Source: an uncultured Erythrobacter sp. (GTDB taxonomy: Bacteria > Pseudomonadota > Alphaproteobacteria > Sphingomonadales > Sphingomonadaceae). Taken from it: 64,000 nt of DNA. The notes beneath the pieces were generated by a model. It ran no database searches and had not been told where the DNA came from. It saw only the letters and a list, made by a program, of their open reading frames with translations. Location: NCBI GenBank assembly GCA_947498065.1, contig CANMIS010000003.1, forward strand, positions 272,739 through 336,738, in the 5' to 3' direction. A program made the position numbers and the translations under genes. Positions 54,128-62,782 of this stretch are shown in pieces (the stretch's first letter is position 1; every line of letters begins with the position of its first letter).

Positions 54128-55507
54128 CTAAGCGGTTTGTTCTGCGGCCCCGTCGGGGGTTTCGGAGGCCATGATTTTGGCAAGCTGCTTGCGATAGGCA
54201 CGCAGCGTTGCGGGAATGAAAAGCGCGGGAATGATGGCGTAAATCGCGCTGGTGGTGGCAAAGGCGAGGCGCAGCTCGTCCTCGCCAAACACGTTCGTCG
54301 ACAGCCAACCAACGGTCGATGGGCCGAGTAACAGGCCAGTCATGCTGATCGCGATGTAATAGAGCGCGACAATCTGTCCGCGCACTTGCGATGGTGTGAT
54401 GGCCAGCAAGGCGTTGACGCCCATCGCTGAAATGATGCCAATCCCAGATGTGTTGAAGAACAGGAAGACAAACGCGAGCTCCCCGGTGGGCATGAACATT
54501 GGCAGCACTGCGGTTGGAACCATCAGCAAGAAGCCGATGATCAGCAACAGGATCGGCGCGTCCCTGCGCCCGGCCTGAGCCCATTTGTCGGACAACCAGC
54601 CAGCGGCGAATACCGCAGGCGGACCCGCCGCCAAAATCACCATCGCGTTGACGAAGGCGTAGGTTTCGGTTTGCCAGCCCCAGGTCCGCTCGAACACGGA
54701 TGGCAAGAACCCTTGGGAGTAGGCGCAAATGGTCATTGCGCAGGCCAGCGAAACGAAGCCTGCGAATGGCCCAAGGTTGCGCCAGACATAGCCGAGGGCG
54801 TCGCGGAAGCCGTTGCCGAGTTGCTCTTCGCCTTCTGTGATTTTCAAAAGCTGCCGACGCGGCTCTCGGATCACAAGGAACACAAGGGCCAGAATGATGC
54901 CCGGTGCGCCCACGGCAATGAACGTCAATTGCCACGGCGCGAGCGATCCGAGGAGCGGGACGACAATGTCGTCCGTGGTCTTTGCCCAGAGCAAGACAGT
55001 GCCGCCGATCAGTGAGGCAACGGCCGCGCCTATGGATAGAGCGGCGGTGTAGATCGCAATCGGCTTGCCGCGTTTCTCTGGCGGGAAACTGTCCGAAATC
55101 ATCGACATGGCCGAGGGGCTGAGCACGGCTTCGCCAGCACCCACTGTCATCCTCGCTAGGAACAATTGCCAGAAATTGCGCGCAAGGCCTGAGACTGCGG
55201 TTGCGAGCGACCAGATCAGAACGCCGGCGGCGACAATCCAGGTGCGCCGTTTGCGATCGACCAGCCAGCCAAGCGGCAAACCCGCGCCGACATAGATGAT
55301 CGCAAATGCCGGGCCGAGGATATAGCCGATGTCTTCGTCAGTCAGATTGAGGTCTGCCTTGATCGGTTCGATCAACAGGCCAATGATTGAGCGGTCAACA
55401 TAGCTCAGCACATAGGCGGCGGTGAGCATGGCAACGAGAAACCATGCGCTGCTCGATGAGGGATAGAGCTGCGTTTGCGCGCCGCTTTTGGCAGTGTCAG
55501 AACTCAT
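54128..55507 (-). CDS. MFS transporter, spinster-like
   Basis: Inner-membrane protein of 459 residues with about 12 hydrophobic segments. YVLSYVDRSIIGLLIEPIKADLNLTDEDIG at the N-terminus and GLPLGWLVDRKRRTWIVAAG (motif A) place it in the spinster-like branch common in sphingomonad catabolic clusters. It probably imports a lipophilic or aromatic fragment from the periplasm. ATG 55507 overlaps the upstream hydrolase stop by 4 bp. Confidence 0.93.
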   Translation of the reverse strand: MSSDTAKSGAQTQLYPSSSSAWFLVAMLTAAYVLSYVDRSIIGLLIEPIKADLNLTDEDIGYILGPAFAIIYVGAGLPLGWLVDRKRRTWIVAAGVLIWSLATAVSGLARNFWQLFLARMTVGAGEAVLSPSAMSMISDSFPPEKRGKPIAIYTAALSIGAAVASLIGGTVLLWAKTTDDIVVPLLGSLAPWQLTFIAVGAPGIILALVFLVIREPRRQLLKITEGEEQLGNGFRDALGYVWRNLGPFAGFVSLACAMTICAYSQGFLPSVFERTWGWQTETYAFVNAMVILAAGPPAVFAAGWLSDKWAQAGRRDAPILLLIIGFLLMVPTAVLPMFMPTGELAFVFLFFNTSGIGIISAMGVNALLAITPSQVRGQIVALYYIAISMTGLLLGPSTVGWLSTNVFGEDELRLAFATTSAIYAIIPALFIPATLRAYRKQLAKIMASETPDGAAEQTA

Positions 55508-56316
55508 GAAGCATCATCCAAATAGGCGCGAATTTCTTGCGCGGTTGCCGGGGCGGCTGCGTCCAATACAGAGCGAGTGATATCGAGCCTCTCAATCAAG
55601 GTGACGCCAGGTTTGGCCTTTGCGCAATGGCGGGTTTCATCGAGCAACATGGATTGCGTCGCGAGAATTAGAGTGTTGCTGTCTATCTGCGGAAAACGCT
55701 CGGACCACGGATAGGCGAATGCGGCGATGGCCGCTTCATTGCGCCGCTCGCCGGAGCGCAATTGCTCTGCGAACATAGCGAAGGCTTGGCTGCGGCCTTG
55801 CGGTTCCAAACGGCTTTTGAAGGTCTGCTCCCATTGCGCATCAAGGCAGCTGAGTTCGTCGGTGATGACAAACGCGTCCTTGTGGCTCTCGATGAGGTCT
55901 GCCGTTTGTTCCGGTGCGAAGGCTGGCACGTCAACCATGCACAGATGAGCGACCCGATCCGGTCGCATGCACGCGATTTCTGCAGCGACGAAACAGCCGG
56001 AATGAAAGCCGATGAGATCAACCGGTCCGCCACTCCCCAGATCGTCTGCGACCGCTAGCATCAGCTCTGCATAATGCTCGACCGACGGGGTTTCTGTAGT
56101 GTCGGATCCGCCATAGCCGGGATAGTCCGGGGCAATGACGCGCCGATCGCTGGCCAAGTGCGGCGCAAGGTTTTGGTAGGCTAAGCCGCTAAAAGGGGAG
56201 GGGTGTAGGCACAGTATGTCCCGCTTGCCGTCATGTCCGGCAGGCTCCCACACGCGCCAGTGGATTTGACCGATGGCGGTCCCGGTGTAGCCCTTGGTAA
56301 TGGAAATCGCGCTCAT
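55504..56316 (-). CDS. Alpha/beta hydrolase
   Basis: Protein of 270 residues from ATG 56316 (an ATG at 56337 would add 7 residues). HPSPFSGLAYQNLAPHLA, APDYPGYGGSD, and nucleophile elbow IGFHSGCFVA are shared with the hydrolase at 17,747; the acid and histidine follow near LATQSMLLDETRHC and the end. Probably cleaves an ester, amide or carbon-carbon bond. Coupled to the MFS gene. Confidence 0.9.
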   Translation of the reverse strand: MSAISITKGYTGTAIGQIHWRVWEPAGHDGKRDILCLHPSPFSGLAYQNLAPHLASDRRVIAPDYPGYGGSDTTETPSVEHYAELMLAVADDLGSGGPVDLIGFHSGCFVAAEIACMRPDRVAHLCMVDVPAFAPEQTADLIESHKDAFVITDELSCLDAQWEQTFKSRLEPQGRSQAFAMFAEQLRSGERRNEAAIAAFAYPWSERFPQIDSNTLILATQSMLLDETRHCAKAKPGVTLIERLDITRSVLDAAAPATAQEIRAYLDDAS

Positions 56317-56413
56317 TGCGCGGTGCCTTTCCGACATGCAGCAATGCCGTGCTGCGCAAGAGCAAGCTCTGGCAGGGAAGCGAGACGAAGGCCCTTCTTA
56401 TGGTCAGCACCGA

Positions 56414-57712
56414 TCATAAGTACCGCGCGAAGGCCTTCATCTGCGGGTCGCGGATCAGTCTGACAATGCGGCTCAGTGCCTGAACTCGTTCGCGGGGGCT
56501 CATGATGGCGCGGGCGGTCTTTGCGGCCTGTTCCAGCTTGCCATGACGCGCCTCTCCCCAAGCGATATCGCGTGAGGTCGCATCGCGCAGCGAGCCAGCT
56601 GATCCGAAAGTCTCGTCTGGCACTTCTGGCAGAAGGCCTCGCGCCGCCGCGAAATCACCAGTGAACGCCGTCGATCCCGCAATTTCGTAGAACGAGTATT
56701 TGCGCATCACGTCAGAGGGCTCGGTGCGATTGGTCGCTATCGACTGCATCAGGTAAGGGCCGGCCATATCGCCCATGCCTACATCTGCCATCACGGTGGC
56801 AATGCGGCTGATCGCGCGCGCTGTTTGCTGCGGGGATTTGGCGCCCTCGGTAAGTGCGACCGCTTCGCCGAAAAGCTGCGCAGACTTCTCTGCGTCGCCC
56901 AGCAATGCCCAGCCTTTGGCCGTATCTCTCAGCGCTCCTGCGGCGAAGTACCCGTCCTCGTCAGCGCGGGCCAATGTTTCTGCATCATCGAGGAGGCGCT
57001 GAGCGAGTTCGGTTCCGCCCTGCTTGATAGCGTGGAAAGCAGCGTCCGAGCGCGCGACGGCGCGGTAATAGGGAAGGCCGAATGTGATCCTTGAAATGGT
57101 CTCTTCAGCCACTTCGAATTTGCCTTGCCCAGCAGCTTTCTCGGCAATTTCGCGGTATGCGCGGGCTTTCAATGAGGCGAGATCGCTTTCATCTTGGGGC
57201 AGGGCGGACACCAGCGCGAGCGCCTTGGCAAGATCGCCGGATGCGGCCACCGATGTTGCCAGCTTTGCAAACGAGTCCTGACGTGTGGTCTTGCTTTCGA
57301 TGGAGGCGGCGGTTTCTCGCGCTGCCGCATCAACCACTGCCGCTTCATCATGCGCACCGATAGAGGCCAGGCTTTGGTTGATCGTAATGCTCGCCTTCAA
57401 GCGATCCGCAGGTTCCAGACTAAGGCTTGCCTGATGCGCGCTCATCAGCAGAGCCACGGCTTCACCGTGCCTTCGCGCGGCTGCGAGCGCCTCTGCATAT
57501 TCTGCGCTGGCCGAAATCCAATCGCCCAGCTTTGTGATCTCAGCGAGTGAGCTTGACGCATCAGCCAAAAGACCAGCTTCAAGCGTGCCCGCTTCAGAAA
57601 TCTCGGCAGCGTCACTAAGTTGCGAACTCTCTGAGACCGACGCGCACCCCGCCATTAGCAGCGACGCGGCCAAGGCAGGTGCGCTGAGCGCCTTAAGCGA
57701 GCGGGAACCCAT
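56414..57712 (-). CDS. TPR-like lipoprotein
   Basis: Protein of 432 residues. Signal with lipobox LLMAGC near residues 18-23, then nearly all helix in repeated pairs of about 35-40 residues (AEALAAARRHGEAVALLMSA, SVAASGDLAKALALVSAL, AEKAAGQGKFEVAEETISRI), resembling tetratricopeptide repeats. It may hold together an envelope complex; no enzyme motif is present. Its ATG shares one base with the CpcT-like stop. A partial TPR gene at the right edge is similar in style. Confidence 0.75.
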   Translation of the reverse strand: MGSRSLKALSAPALAASLLMAGCASVSESSQLSDAAEISEAGTLEAGLLADASSSLAEITKLGDWISASAEYAEALAAARRHGEAVALLMSAHQASLSLEPADRLKASITINQSLASIGAHDEAAVVDAAARETAASIESKTTRQDSFAKLATSVAASGDLAKALALVSALPQDESDLASLKARAYREIAEKAAGQGKFEVAEETISRITFGLPYYRAVARSDAAFHAIKQGGTELAQRLLDDAETLARADEDGYFAAGALRDTAKGWALLGDAEKSAQLFGEAVALTEGAKSPQQTARAISRIATVMADVGMGDMAGPYLMQSIATNRTEPSDVMRKYSFYEIAGSTAFTGDFAAARGLLPEVPDETFGSAGSLRDATSRDIAWGEARHGKLEQAAKTARAIMSPRERVQALSRIVRLIRDPQMKAFARYL

Positions 57713-58449
57713 CAGTTCGCCGGGGTTAAGCGATCAAGCTCGTGGTAGGTGAACTCGCCCGCTTGCGAGATAACAACCTCGTCAGCCAAGCGAGTGATCT
57801 TGTCGCGGAACCAGAACGAGTCCGGCCCGAGCAACACTTGATAGCTGAAATAGTTTTCACCAAAGGCGCAATCTTTGCCGTTCATCGCGAGGTGATATTT
57901 CCCGTCCTGCTGCGCCATCACGAGATCGCAGTTGCGGCCAAAGGAGGACATTTCTTCTTTGGTCAGTCCGTTGAGGCGCGACAGGTCACGCCACGCGCCG
58001 ACGTATTTTTCTTTGTCCTTGAAGGTCCAAAGGGTTACGCGAACCTGATCGGTTTCGTCATCGACATAAAGCTCGTAAATTCGCTGACGAAAGATATTGG
58101 TTGGATCGCCGTGCTTGGTCTCTTCGACATAGAGCACATTCTCGCCAAATTCAGGCATGTCGACCACGCGGTAATGCGATGTGACTTCGATATGGCCACC
58201 TTTACCGGTGTCATCCACGCGCCAGATCGGTTTGCCCTCAGCTTCGAGCTGCACAAGCTGGCGGTCGTTGTTGTAGTCGCCGGGCCACCATTCCATGATT
58301 TTTGCAAGATGCTGTGCTTGCGTCATTTCTGCGGTTGCAGCGGCGCTGGCAGAGCTCGTTTCCTGGCTGTTTGTGGTTGCACAGGCGCTTAGCACGAGGA
58401 TTGCAGCGGCGGCTGCCGCGCTGCGGTAAACTGACTTGAATTTCATCAT
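57712..58449 (-). CDS. CpcT/CpeT-like lipoprotein
   Basis: Protein of 245 residues with lipobox VLSAC (about residue 22). The mature part follows the CpcT/CpeT (phycobiliprotein lyase fold) pattern: MEWWPGDYNNDRQLV, NVLYVEETKHGD, IFRQRIYELYVDD, VRVTLWTFKDKEKY and CDLVMAQQDGKYHLAMNGKDCAF. In cyanobacteria the family attaches open-chain tetrapyrroles; proteobacterial members are uncharacterised. An exported copy between an amine oxidase and a TPR lipoprotein, in a TonB operon, is unusual and suggests binding of a bilin-like or other hydrophobic ligand. Good ribosome-binding site GAGGAGC. Confidence 0.72.
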   Translation of the reverse strand: MMKFKSVYRSAAAAAAILVLSACATTNSQETSSASAAATAEMTQAQHLAKIMEWWPGDYNNDRQLVQLEAEGKPIWRVDDTGKGGHIEVTSHYRVVDMPEFGENVLYVEETKHGDPTNIFRQRIYELYVDDETDQVRVTLWTFKDKEKYVGAWRDLSRLNGLTKEEMSSFGRNCDLVMAQQDGKYHLAMNGKDCAFGENYFSYQVLLGPDSFWFRDKITRLADEVVISQAGEFTYHELDRLTPAN

Positions 58450-58469
58450 GTTTGCTCCTCGATTGCGAA

Positions 58470-59963
58470 TTAGGCTTGCAAGGCTTCGACAGCTTCAAAG
58501 GCCGCGCGTTCGCCCGATTCCATTGCGCCCTCCATACCCCGCGATGATCGTGAGGTGTGCTCGCCAGCAAAGTGGAAATTACCAGCGGGCAGGCCAACAT
58601 CGCTGCCGTAGGTGGACAATTGACCCGGCTTCCATGCGGCATAAGCGCCGCCTGCGAATGGATCGAGCTGCCAGGAATAGAACTTCACGAATTCTAGCGC
58701 ACCCTCGGTGCTGGGCCGGGTCTGCTTGAGGTAAGACTGCAGATGCGCATCCGCCTCCTTTTCACCAAGCCGGTCGAGATGGTTCGCTACGTGATCGTTC
58801 GCAAAGGCGATGAAGCTCGTGATTTCTTCCGGGTCATCGGGATTGTTATTAAGGGCCATAAAGCGCCCGATCGGTCCGTTGCTCCAGATTGACGGTGCGA
58901 GCTCATCATCCTCCCAAAACTTGCGTTTCGGAACGTAATGGAGGTGGGTGACATTGGTGTAGCCCAATGTGCGGATCGCGCGCGCCTGATTATCGGACAC
59001 GGGAATGTCGAAATCAATGAGGTTGAGCGCTGAGAACGGGATTGTCACGATCACGCGCTTGGCCTTGGCGACCTCGCCATCGGCAAAGTGCACCTCAGCG
59101 CCATCATCATTGTTGCGCAGGCCCACGACTTTGCGATCAAGGTGTACTTTGTTGGAAAGCGCGTTCGCCATAGCTTCGGGCAGGCGCTGGTTGCCGCCTG
59201 CGACAGCGAAGGGCGACCCTGGCAGTGTGCCGCCTGAATTCTGGCTGCCAAAGGCGATGATGTTGAAGAACATCAGGACGGAAAGACCATAGGGGCCTTC
59301 GCCGTCGCCATAGCTCATATTTGTCCCAGCAAGCAGCTCCATAGCTTCGCGGCTGAAACCTTGCTTGAAAAAGTAGTCTGCGACCGACTCGTCATATTGC
59401 GCGAATTGCGATTCAACGAATTGCTCCGGGCTCGCAAGAGGATTGTCCTTGGCATAGGAGCTGTATTGGATCTGCCACGGCAGCTTTTCCTTAAGCTCTG
59501 CCGGGAACGGATTGGATGGATGGCTGGCCCATTCTTGCGGTGAGATGGTGTTGCCGCCCAGATCAACAAGGGTCTGATCCGCTCTTGGAACAGTGCGCGG
59601 ACGTTCGCTGGTGCGGCCCAAATTGAGACGGTCCATCATGCCGAGGATGCGTCCGTAGCTGGAGCCGATGCCGCTGCCGCCAGCCTCCGGCATACCAGGC
59701 ACATCGTCCATAGTGTGGAGCCGTCCGCCGATGCGGTCTCGGCCTTCGACCACAGCGACGCTATAGCCTAATTCTTCGAGCAACAAGGCCGCGTTGAGGC
59801 CTGAAAGACCCGCGCCGATTATGATTACATCATTGGTGCCAATGCTGCGCCGTTCTTTGGCAGCGTCGCTGCTGCCGGTTTCGGAGCATGCGGCGCTGGA
59901 AAGGGCGGTGATGCCTGCGGCGCCGACTGCGGCGCCTCTCAAAAGTGTGCGGCGATCAAGCAT
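58470..59963 (-). CDS. Tat-exported FAD-dependent amine oxidase 2
   Basis: Protein of 497 residues. Twin-arginine motif in DRRTLLRGAAVG and a lipobox-like LSSAAC near residue 25, so it may be a Tat lipoprotein. FAD fingerprint DVIIIGAGLSGLNAALLLEELG, then RDRIGGRLHTMDDVPGMPEAGG, nearly identical in pattern to amine oxidase 1. C-terminal HFAGEHTSRSSRGMEGAMESG. Paralogue of 31,768-33,198. Predicted to oxidise the imported substrate at the periplasmic face. Two mRNA hairpins separate it from TonB receptor 2. Confidence 0.92.
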   Translation of the reverse strand: MLDRRTLLRGAAVGAAGITALSSAACSETGSSDAAKERRSIGTNDVIIIGAGLSGLNAALLLEELGYSVAVVEGRDRIGGRLHTMDDVPGMPEAGGSGIGSSYGRILGMMDRLNLGRTSERPRTVPRADQTLVDLGGNTISPQEWASHPSNPFPAELKEKLPWQIQYSSYAKDNPLASPEQFVESQFAQYDESVADYFFKQGFSREAMELLAGTNMSYGDGEGPYGLSVLMFFNIIAFGSQNSGGTLPGSPFAVAGGNQRLPEAMANALSNKVHLDRKVVGLRNNDDGAEVHFADGEVAKAKRVIVTIPFSALNLIDFDIPVSDNQARAIRTLGYTNVTHLHYVPKRKFWEDDELAPSIWSNGPIGRFMALNNNPDDPEEITSFIAFANDHVANHLDRLGEKEADAHLQSYLKQTRPSTEGALEFVKFYSWQLDPFAGGAYAAWKPGQLSTYGSDVGLPAGNFHFAGEHTSRSSRGMEGAMESGERAAFEAVEALQA

Positions 59964-60004
59964 ATTGGGTTCCTCGACCTGTGACCTGCGCGGCGCGGCA
60001 GTAT

Positions 60005-60044
60005 GGGGGCAGCGTTAACGGAGAGAGGGTGAGACGCTGCCCCC
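60005..60044 (-). other. mRNA hairpin between receptor and amine oxidase genes (downstream one)
   Basis: GGGGGCAGCGT (60005-60015) and ACGCTGCCCCC (60034-60044) pair as a perfect 11-bp stem with an 18-base loop. The following bases on the minus strand are not a T-run, so it is not a classical terminator; it could be an attenuator or an RNase-processing/stability element separating receptor from enzyme expression. Confidence 0.6.
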
Positions 60045-60069
60045 AAAACCTTACCGAACCGAATTTTGT

Positions 60070-60103
60070 GCTGCACGCCGTCAATGATCAGACGGCGCGC
60101 AGC
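60070..60103 (-). other. mRNA hairpin after TonB receptor 2 (upstream one)
   Basis: GCTGCACGCCGTC (60070-60082) and GACGGCGCGCAGC (60091-60103) pair over 13 positions with one mismatch and an 8-base loop, 24 bp after the receptor stop codon on the minus strand. Together with the hairpin at 60,005 it fills most of a 163-bp gap that has no gene. Confidence 0.6.
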
Positions 60104-60126
60104 CATACTTCTTTGGCCGTCGAGAC

Positions 60127-62463
60127 CTAGAAGTTGCCGCTGACCCGAAGGCCGAACTGGCGGCGGTCACGCAGACCGACGATCCAGCCAAAGGTTCCGA
60201 AATCAAACAGAGGGGTATTGGCTGAGAGATCGCGGAAGCGGCTAACCCCGGTCGGCGTGTCATCATTCGTCACATTCGTGACAAACGCTTCGATGCGGAC
60301 CTTCTCACTTTCGACACCTGCGCGCAGGTTTGACCGGAAGCCTCCTGGCGAAGTCGTGAGGTTGATCTCACTGGCGAAGCTGGATTCTTGGTAGAAGCCG
60401 TCAGCGCGGGCGAAGAAGTCCCAATCATCGCTCAGCTCGCCAACATATTGAGCGCCCAATGCGCCGCTGAAGCGAGGGAAGCGTTCCGCTTGGGTCCCCG
60501 ATGCGTCTGTGGAGCCGAAGACTTCGCCGAAGATGCCCGAGTTATCGAACGAGGTCACTTCAGCATCGATGTAAGCGGCCGAGGCATTGATCGTGAAGCC
60601 TTCGACCAGCTCATAGCTGCCCTCAAACTCAATGCCTTTGATTTCGGATTCGCCGATGTTGATGAAGTAGTTGATCTGATCTTGGGATGCATCATCAAGT
60701 AGGATCAAATCCGAGCGGCGAACCGTCTGATTTCCGCGATCCATGTAGAATGCGGCGATCGAGACAAATCCGACACCGCCGAAATTGTGTTTCAAACCGA
60801 TCTCGTAGTTCTTCAGAGATTCTTCGTCGAAGAAGTCTGGAGCGCCGGGTTGAATCACTTCCAATCGAGCGAGCTCAGTGGGTGATAGTTCGGCGACCTC
60901 GCGGTTGATACCGCCAGCGAGGTTACCTTCTGAATAGCTGGCATAGACCAGCGTGTCAGGGGTTGGTTCCCAATTGACGATGAAACGCGGCAGGAACGAT
61001 TTGAAGGTCGAGTTGAACGCTCCAACATTGTCCGTGAGGTCGTTGTCGTTGCGGATTTCATCGATTTGGTACCGTGCTTCCGCCGTCAAAGACAGCTGAT
61101 CGGTCAGGTTGAACTGCGCACTGCCGAAGACGCCGATTGTGTTTGCTTCTTCCTGAGCGGGCTCACCGCCGCCGAATGCAAACCGACCAAATGCCGGAAC
61201 GATGAATTCGCCATTGTTGGTAAAGCGTTGGTCGAAATAGTTCGCGCCAAACTGCCAATCGATCAAACCTTCGAGCGAGTTGCCAGAGAAACGCACTTCT
61301 TGGCTGAAGTCGCGGAATTGGCGACCGGAATAGCTGACGAACTGATCGTCAGGGCTGTAATCAGCGTCTTGGAAGAGGTTGACCTCGTCATAGTTGAGGC
61401 CGGTCAACCAGCTGAAGATCACGTCGGTGCCGGGGAAGTTCACATTGAATTGGAGGCTTGCACGAAGGCTCTGACGATCCAGACCATAGGTATCACGCGG
61501 AGCGCCATTCAGCTGAGTCAGTGTGTTCTGGTAGAAATCGAGAACCGTATCGTTCGGCGCATCATTCAGCGCTGGCTGCAAGATCGGCACGTCACCGCAA
61601 AGGGTGCTGTCCGTGCCGGTTACGCCGCCGACCGTGAATGGGCCGCAATTGTGGAAGGTCGAGTCTACAAATCCGATCGCAGGCTGACCGTCTTCGTTCT
61701 CGAAATAGTTCACGCGAATGGTCGCGTCGAAATTGTCGGACGGTTCAAAGAACACCGAACCGGTCACTGACCACGTTTCCTCATCGCCGACTTTCTCGCC
61801 ATTCGTGGCGTTCACATAGTGGCCGCCTTTGTCGCGATACTGGCCGGACACACGCAACTTCAGGCTGTCTGAAACAGGTACGTTGATGCCAGCAGTGATA
61901 TCATAAAGATCGCGGGTTGCGACCGTGACAGAATAGTCGACTTCAAGATCATCGCCTGGCTTTTTGGAGATGTAATTCACCGCGCCGCCGAAGGTGTTCC
62001 GGCCGAAGAAGGCAGACTGAGGGCCTTTGATGATTTCGACGCGCGCGACATCGTTCAAGGTGATGCCCTGAGCGCCATTGGCGACGAAGATGCCATCAAC
62101 AAAAATCGATGCCGTTTGGCGCAGCGGGTTACCAGTGTTGACGCCAACACCGCGGAAGCGCGGCGAGTTGTCAAAGCGGCCTGGCAAAGTCGCGAGCGAC
62201 TCGTAAACAAATCCCGGTGTGACCGCTGGGAGGTCGTTGATGCTGACAAGGCCTTGCGCTTCAATCGCCGCTTCATCGAATGCGGTGATTGCAACCGGCA
62301 CATCGAGGAGGCTCTCCTCTGACTTACGAGCTGTCACAACGATGACGTTGCCGCTCGATGCAGCATCTTCCGAGGTTTCGGTGTCTTGTGCGTGGGCAGC
62401 CGTCGCCGACATTGCGATGCTTGCAGCCAAGATCGATGCAGAAGCTTTGAGTGTGAAGCGCAT
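60127..62463 (-). CDS. TonB-dependent outer-membrane receptor 2
   Basis: Protein of 778 residues. Signal peptide to about residue 25 (SATAAHA), TonB box GNVIVVTARKSEE, plug with QSAFFGRNTFGGAVNYISKKPG, barrel ending FGLRVSGNF with terminal Phe as needed for outer-membrane assembly. It imports the substrate of the second block. Strong ribosome-binding site GGGAGGA. Site B of the AT-rich motif lies 135 bp upstream. Only moderate resemblance to receptor 1, so the two may bind different substrates. Confidence 0.95.
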   Translation of the reverse strand: MRFTLKASASILAASIAMSATAAHAQDTETSEDAASSGNVIVVTARKSEESLLDVPVAITAFDEAAIEAQGLVSINDLPAVTPGFVYESLATLPGRFDNSPRFRGVGVNTGNPLRQTASIFVDGIFVANGAQGITLNDVARVEIIKGPQSAFFGRNTFGGAVNYISKKPGDDLEVDYSVTVATRDLYDITAGINVPVSDSLKLRVSGQYRDKGGHYVNATNGEKVGDEETWSVTGSVFFEPSDNFDATIRVNYFENEDGQPAIGFVDSTFHNCGPFTVGGVTGTDSTLCGDVPILQPALNDAPNDTVLDFYQNTLTQLNGAPRDTYGLDRQSLRASLQFNVNFPGTDVIFSWLTGLNYDEVNLFQDADYSPDDQFVSYSGRQFRDFSQEVRFSGNSLEGLIDWQFGANYFDQRFTNNGEFIVPAFGRFAFGGGEPAQEEANTIGVFGSAQFNLTDQLSLTAEARYQIDEIRNDNDLTDNVGAFNSTFKSFLPRFIVNWEPTPDTLVYASYSEGNLAGGINREVAELSPTELARLEVIQPGAPDFFDEESLKNYEIGLKHNFGGVGFVSIAAFYMDRGNQTVRRSDLILLDDASQDQINYFINIGESEIKGIEFEGSYELVEGFTINASAAYIDAEVTSFDNSGIFGEVFGSTDASGTQAERFPRFSGALGAQYVGELSDDWDFFARADGFYQESSFASEINLTTSPGGFRSNLRAGVESEKVRIEAFVTNVTNDDTPTGVSRFRDLSANTPLFDFGTFGWIVGLRDRRQFGLRVSGNF

Positions 62464-62782
62464 TCGTTCCTCCCTGTTACCGTTGCCCTGCGTATTGAAT
62501 GGGGCGGTAGTTTTCTTGAGCCCTAGCCGAGGTTCAACCGGTGGCTCCTAGCGATTGAGAGGTTCGAATATTTCCAAAAGGCCTGCCATGTCAACAAATA
62601 TGTATAATCAGACACGCTAAATATGCACATATATGATTATTTGCGTCATAGCTTCGTTCGGGCTTTTGAGGCGTCATTCGTCGGAAATTCATGGTTTACA
62701 ATTGGTTAAGCCGGTGGCTGTGCCGTTGTTGCATTCATGTTACGCTTGCGGGCTAACTTTACATGTTGCTCGCTGCGAGTGC
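62464..62782. promoter_or_regulatory. 319-bp regulatory region without a gene
   Basis: Between TonB receptor 2 and the exported VOC gene, both on the minus strand. The middle (62,590-62,650) is strikingly AT-rich and contains the site B motif; the rest is a leader of about 125 bp before the receptor start. No open frame with coding character was seen, and no obvious terminator for the upstream VOC gene. Confidence 0.6.
62598..62636. promoter_or_regulatory. AT-rich motif, candidate IclR operator, site B
   Basis: ATATGTATAAT, 11 bp, AATATGCACATATATGA. The first 11 bases are identical to those of site A at 51,849 and the last ten (ACATATATGA) recur there; the right arm has a 2-bp insertion, so the inverted repeat is imperfect. 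It lies 135 bp upstream of the TonB receptor 2 ATG. Confidence 0.6.

Noticed and set aside
54588..54599. TTGTCGGACAAC resembling the GntR-type operator
   Set aside because: One base is missing from the core and it lies inside the MFS coding sequence.
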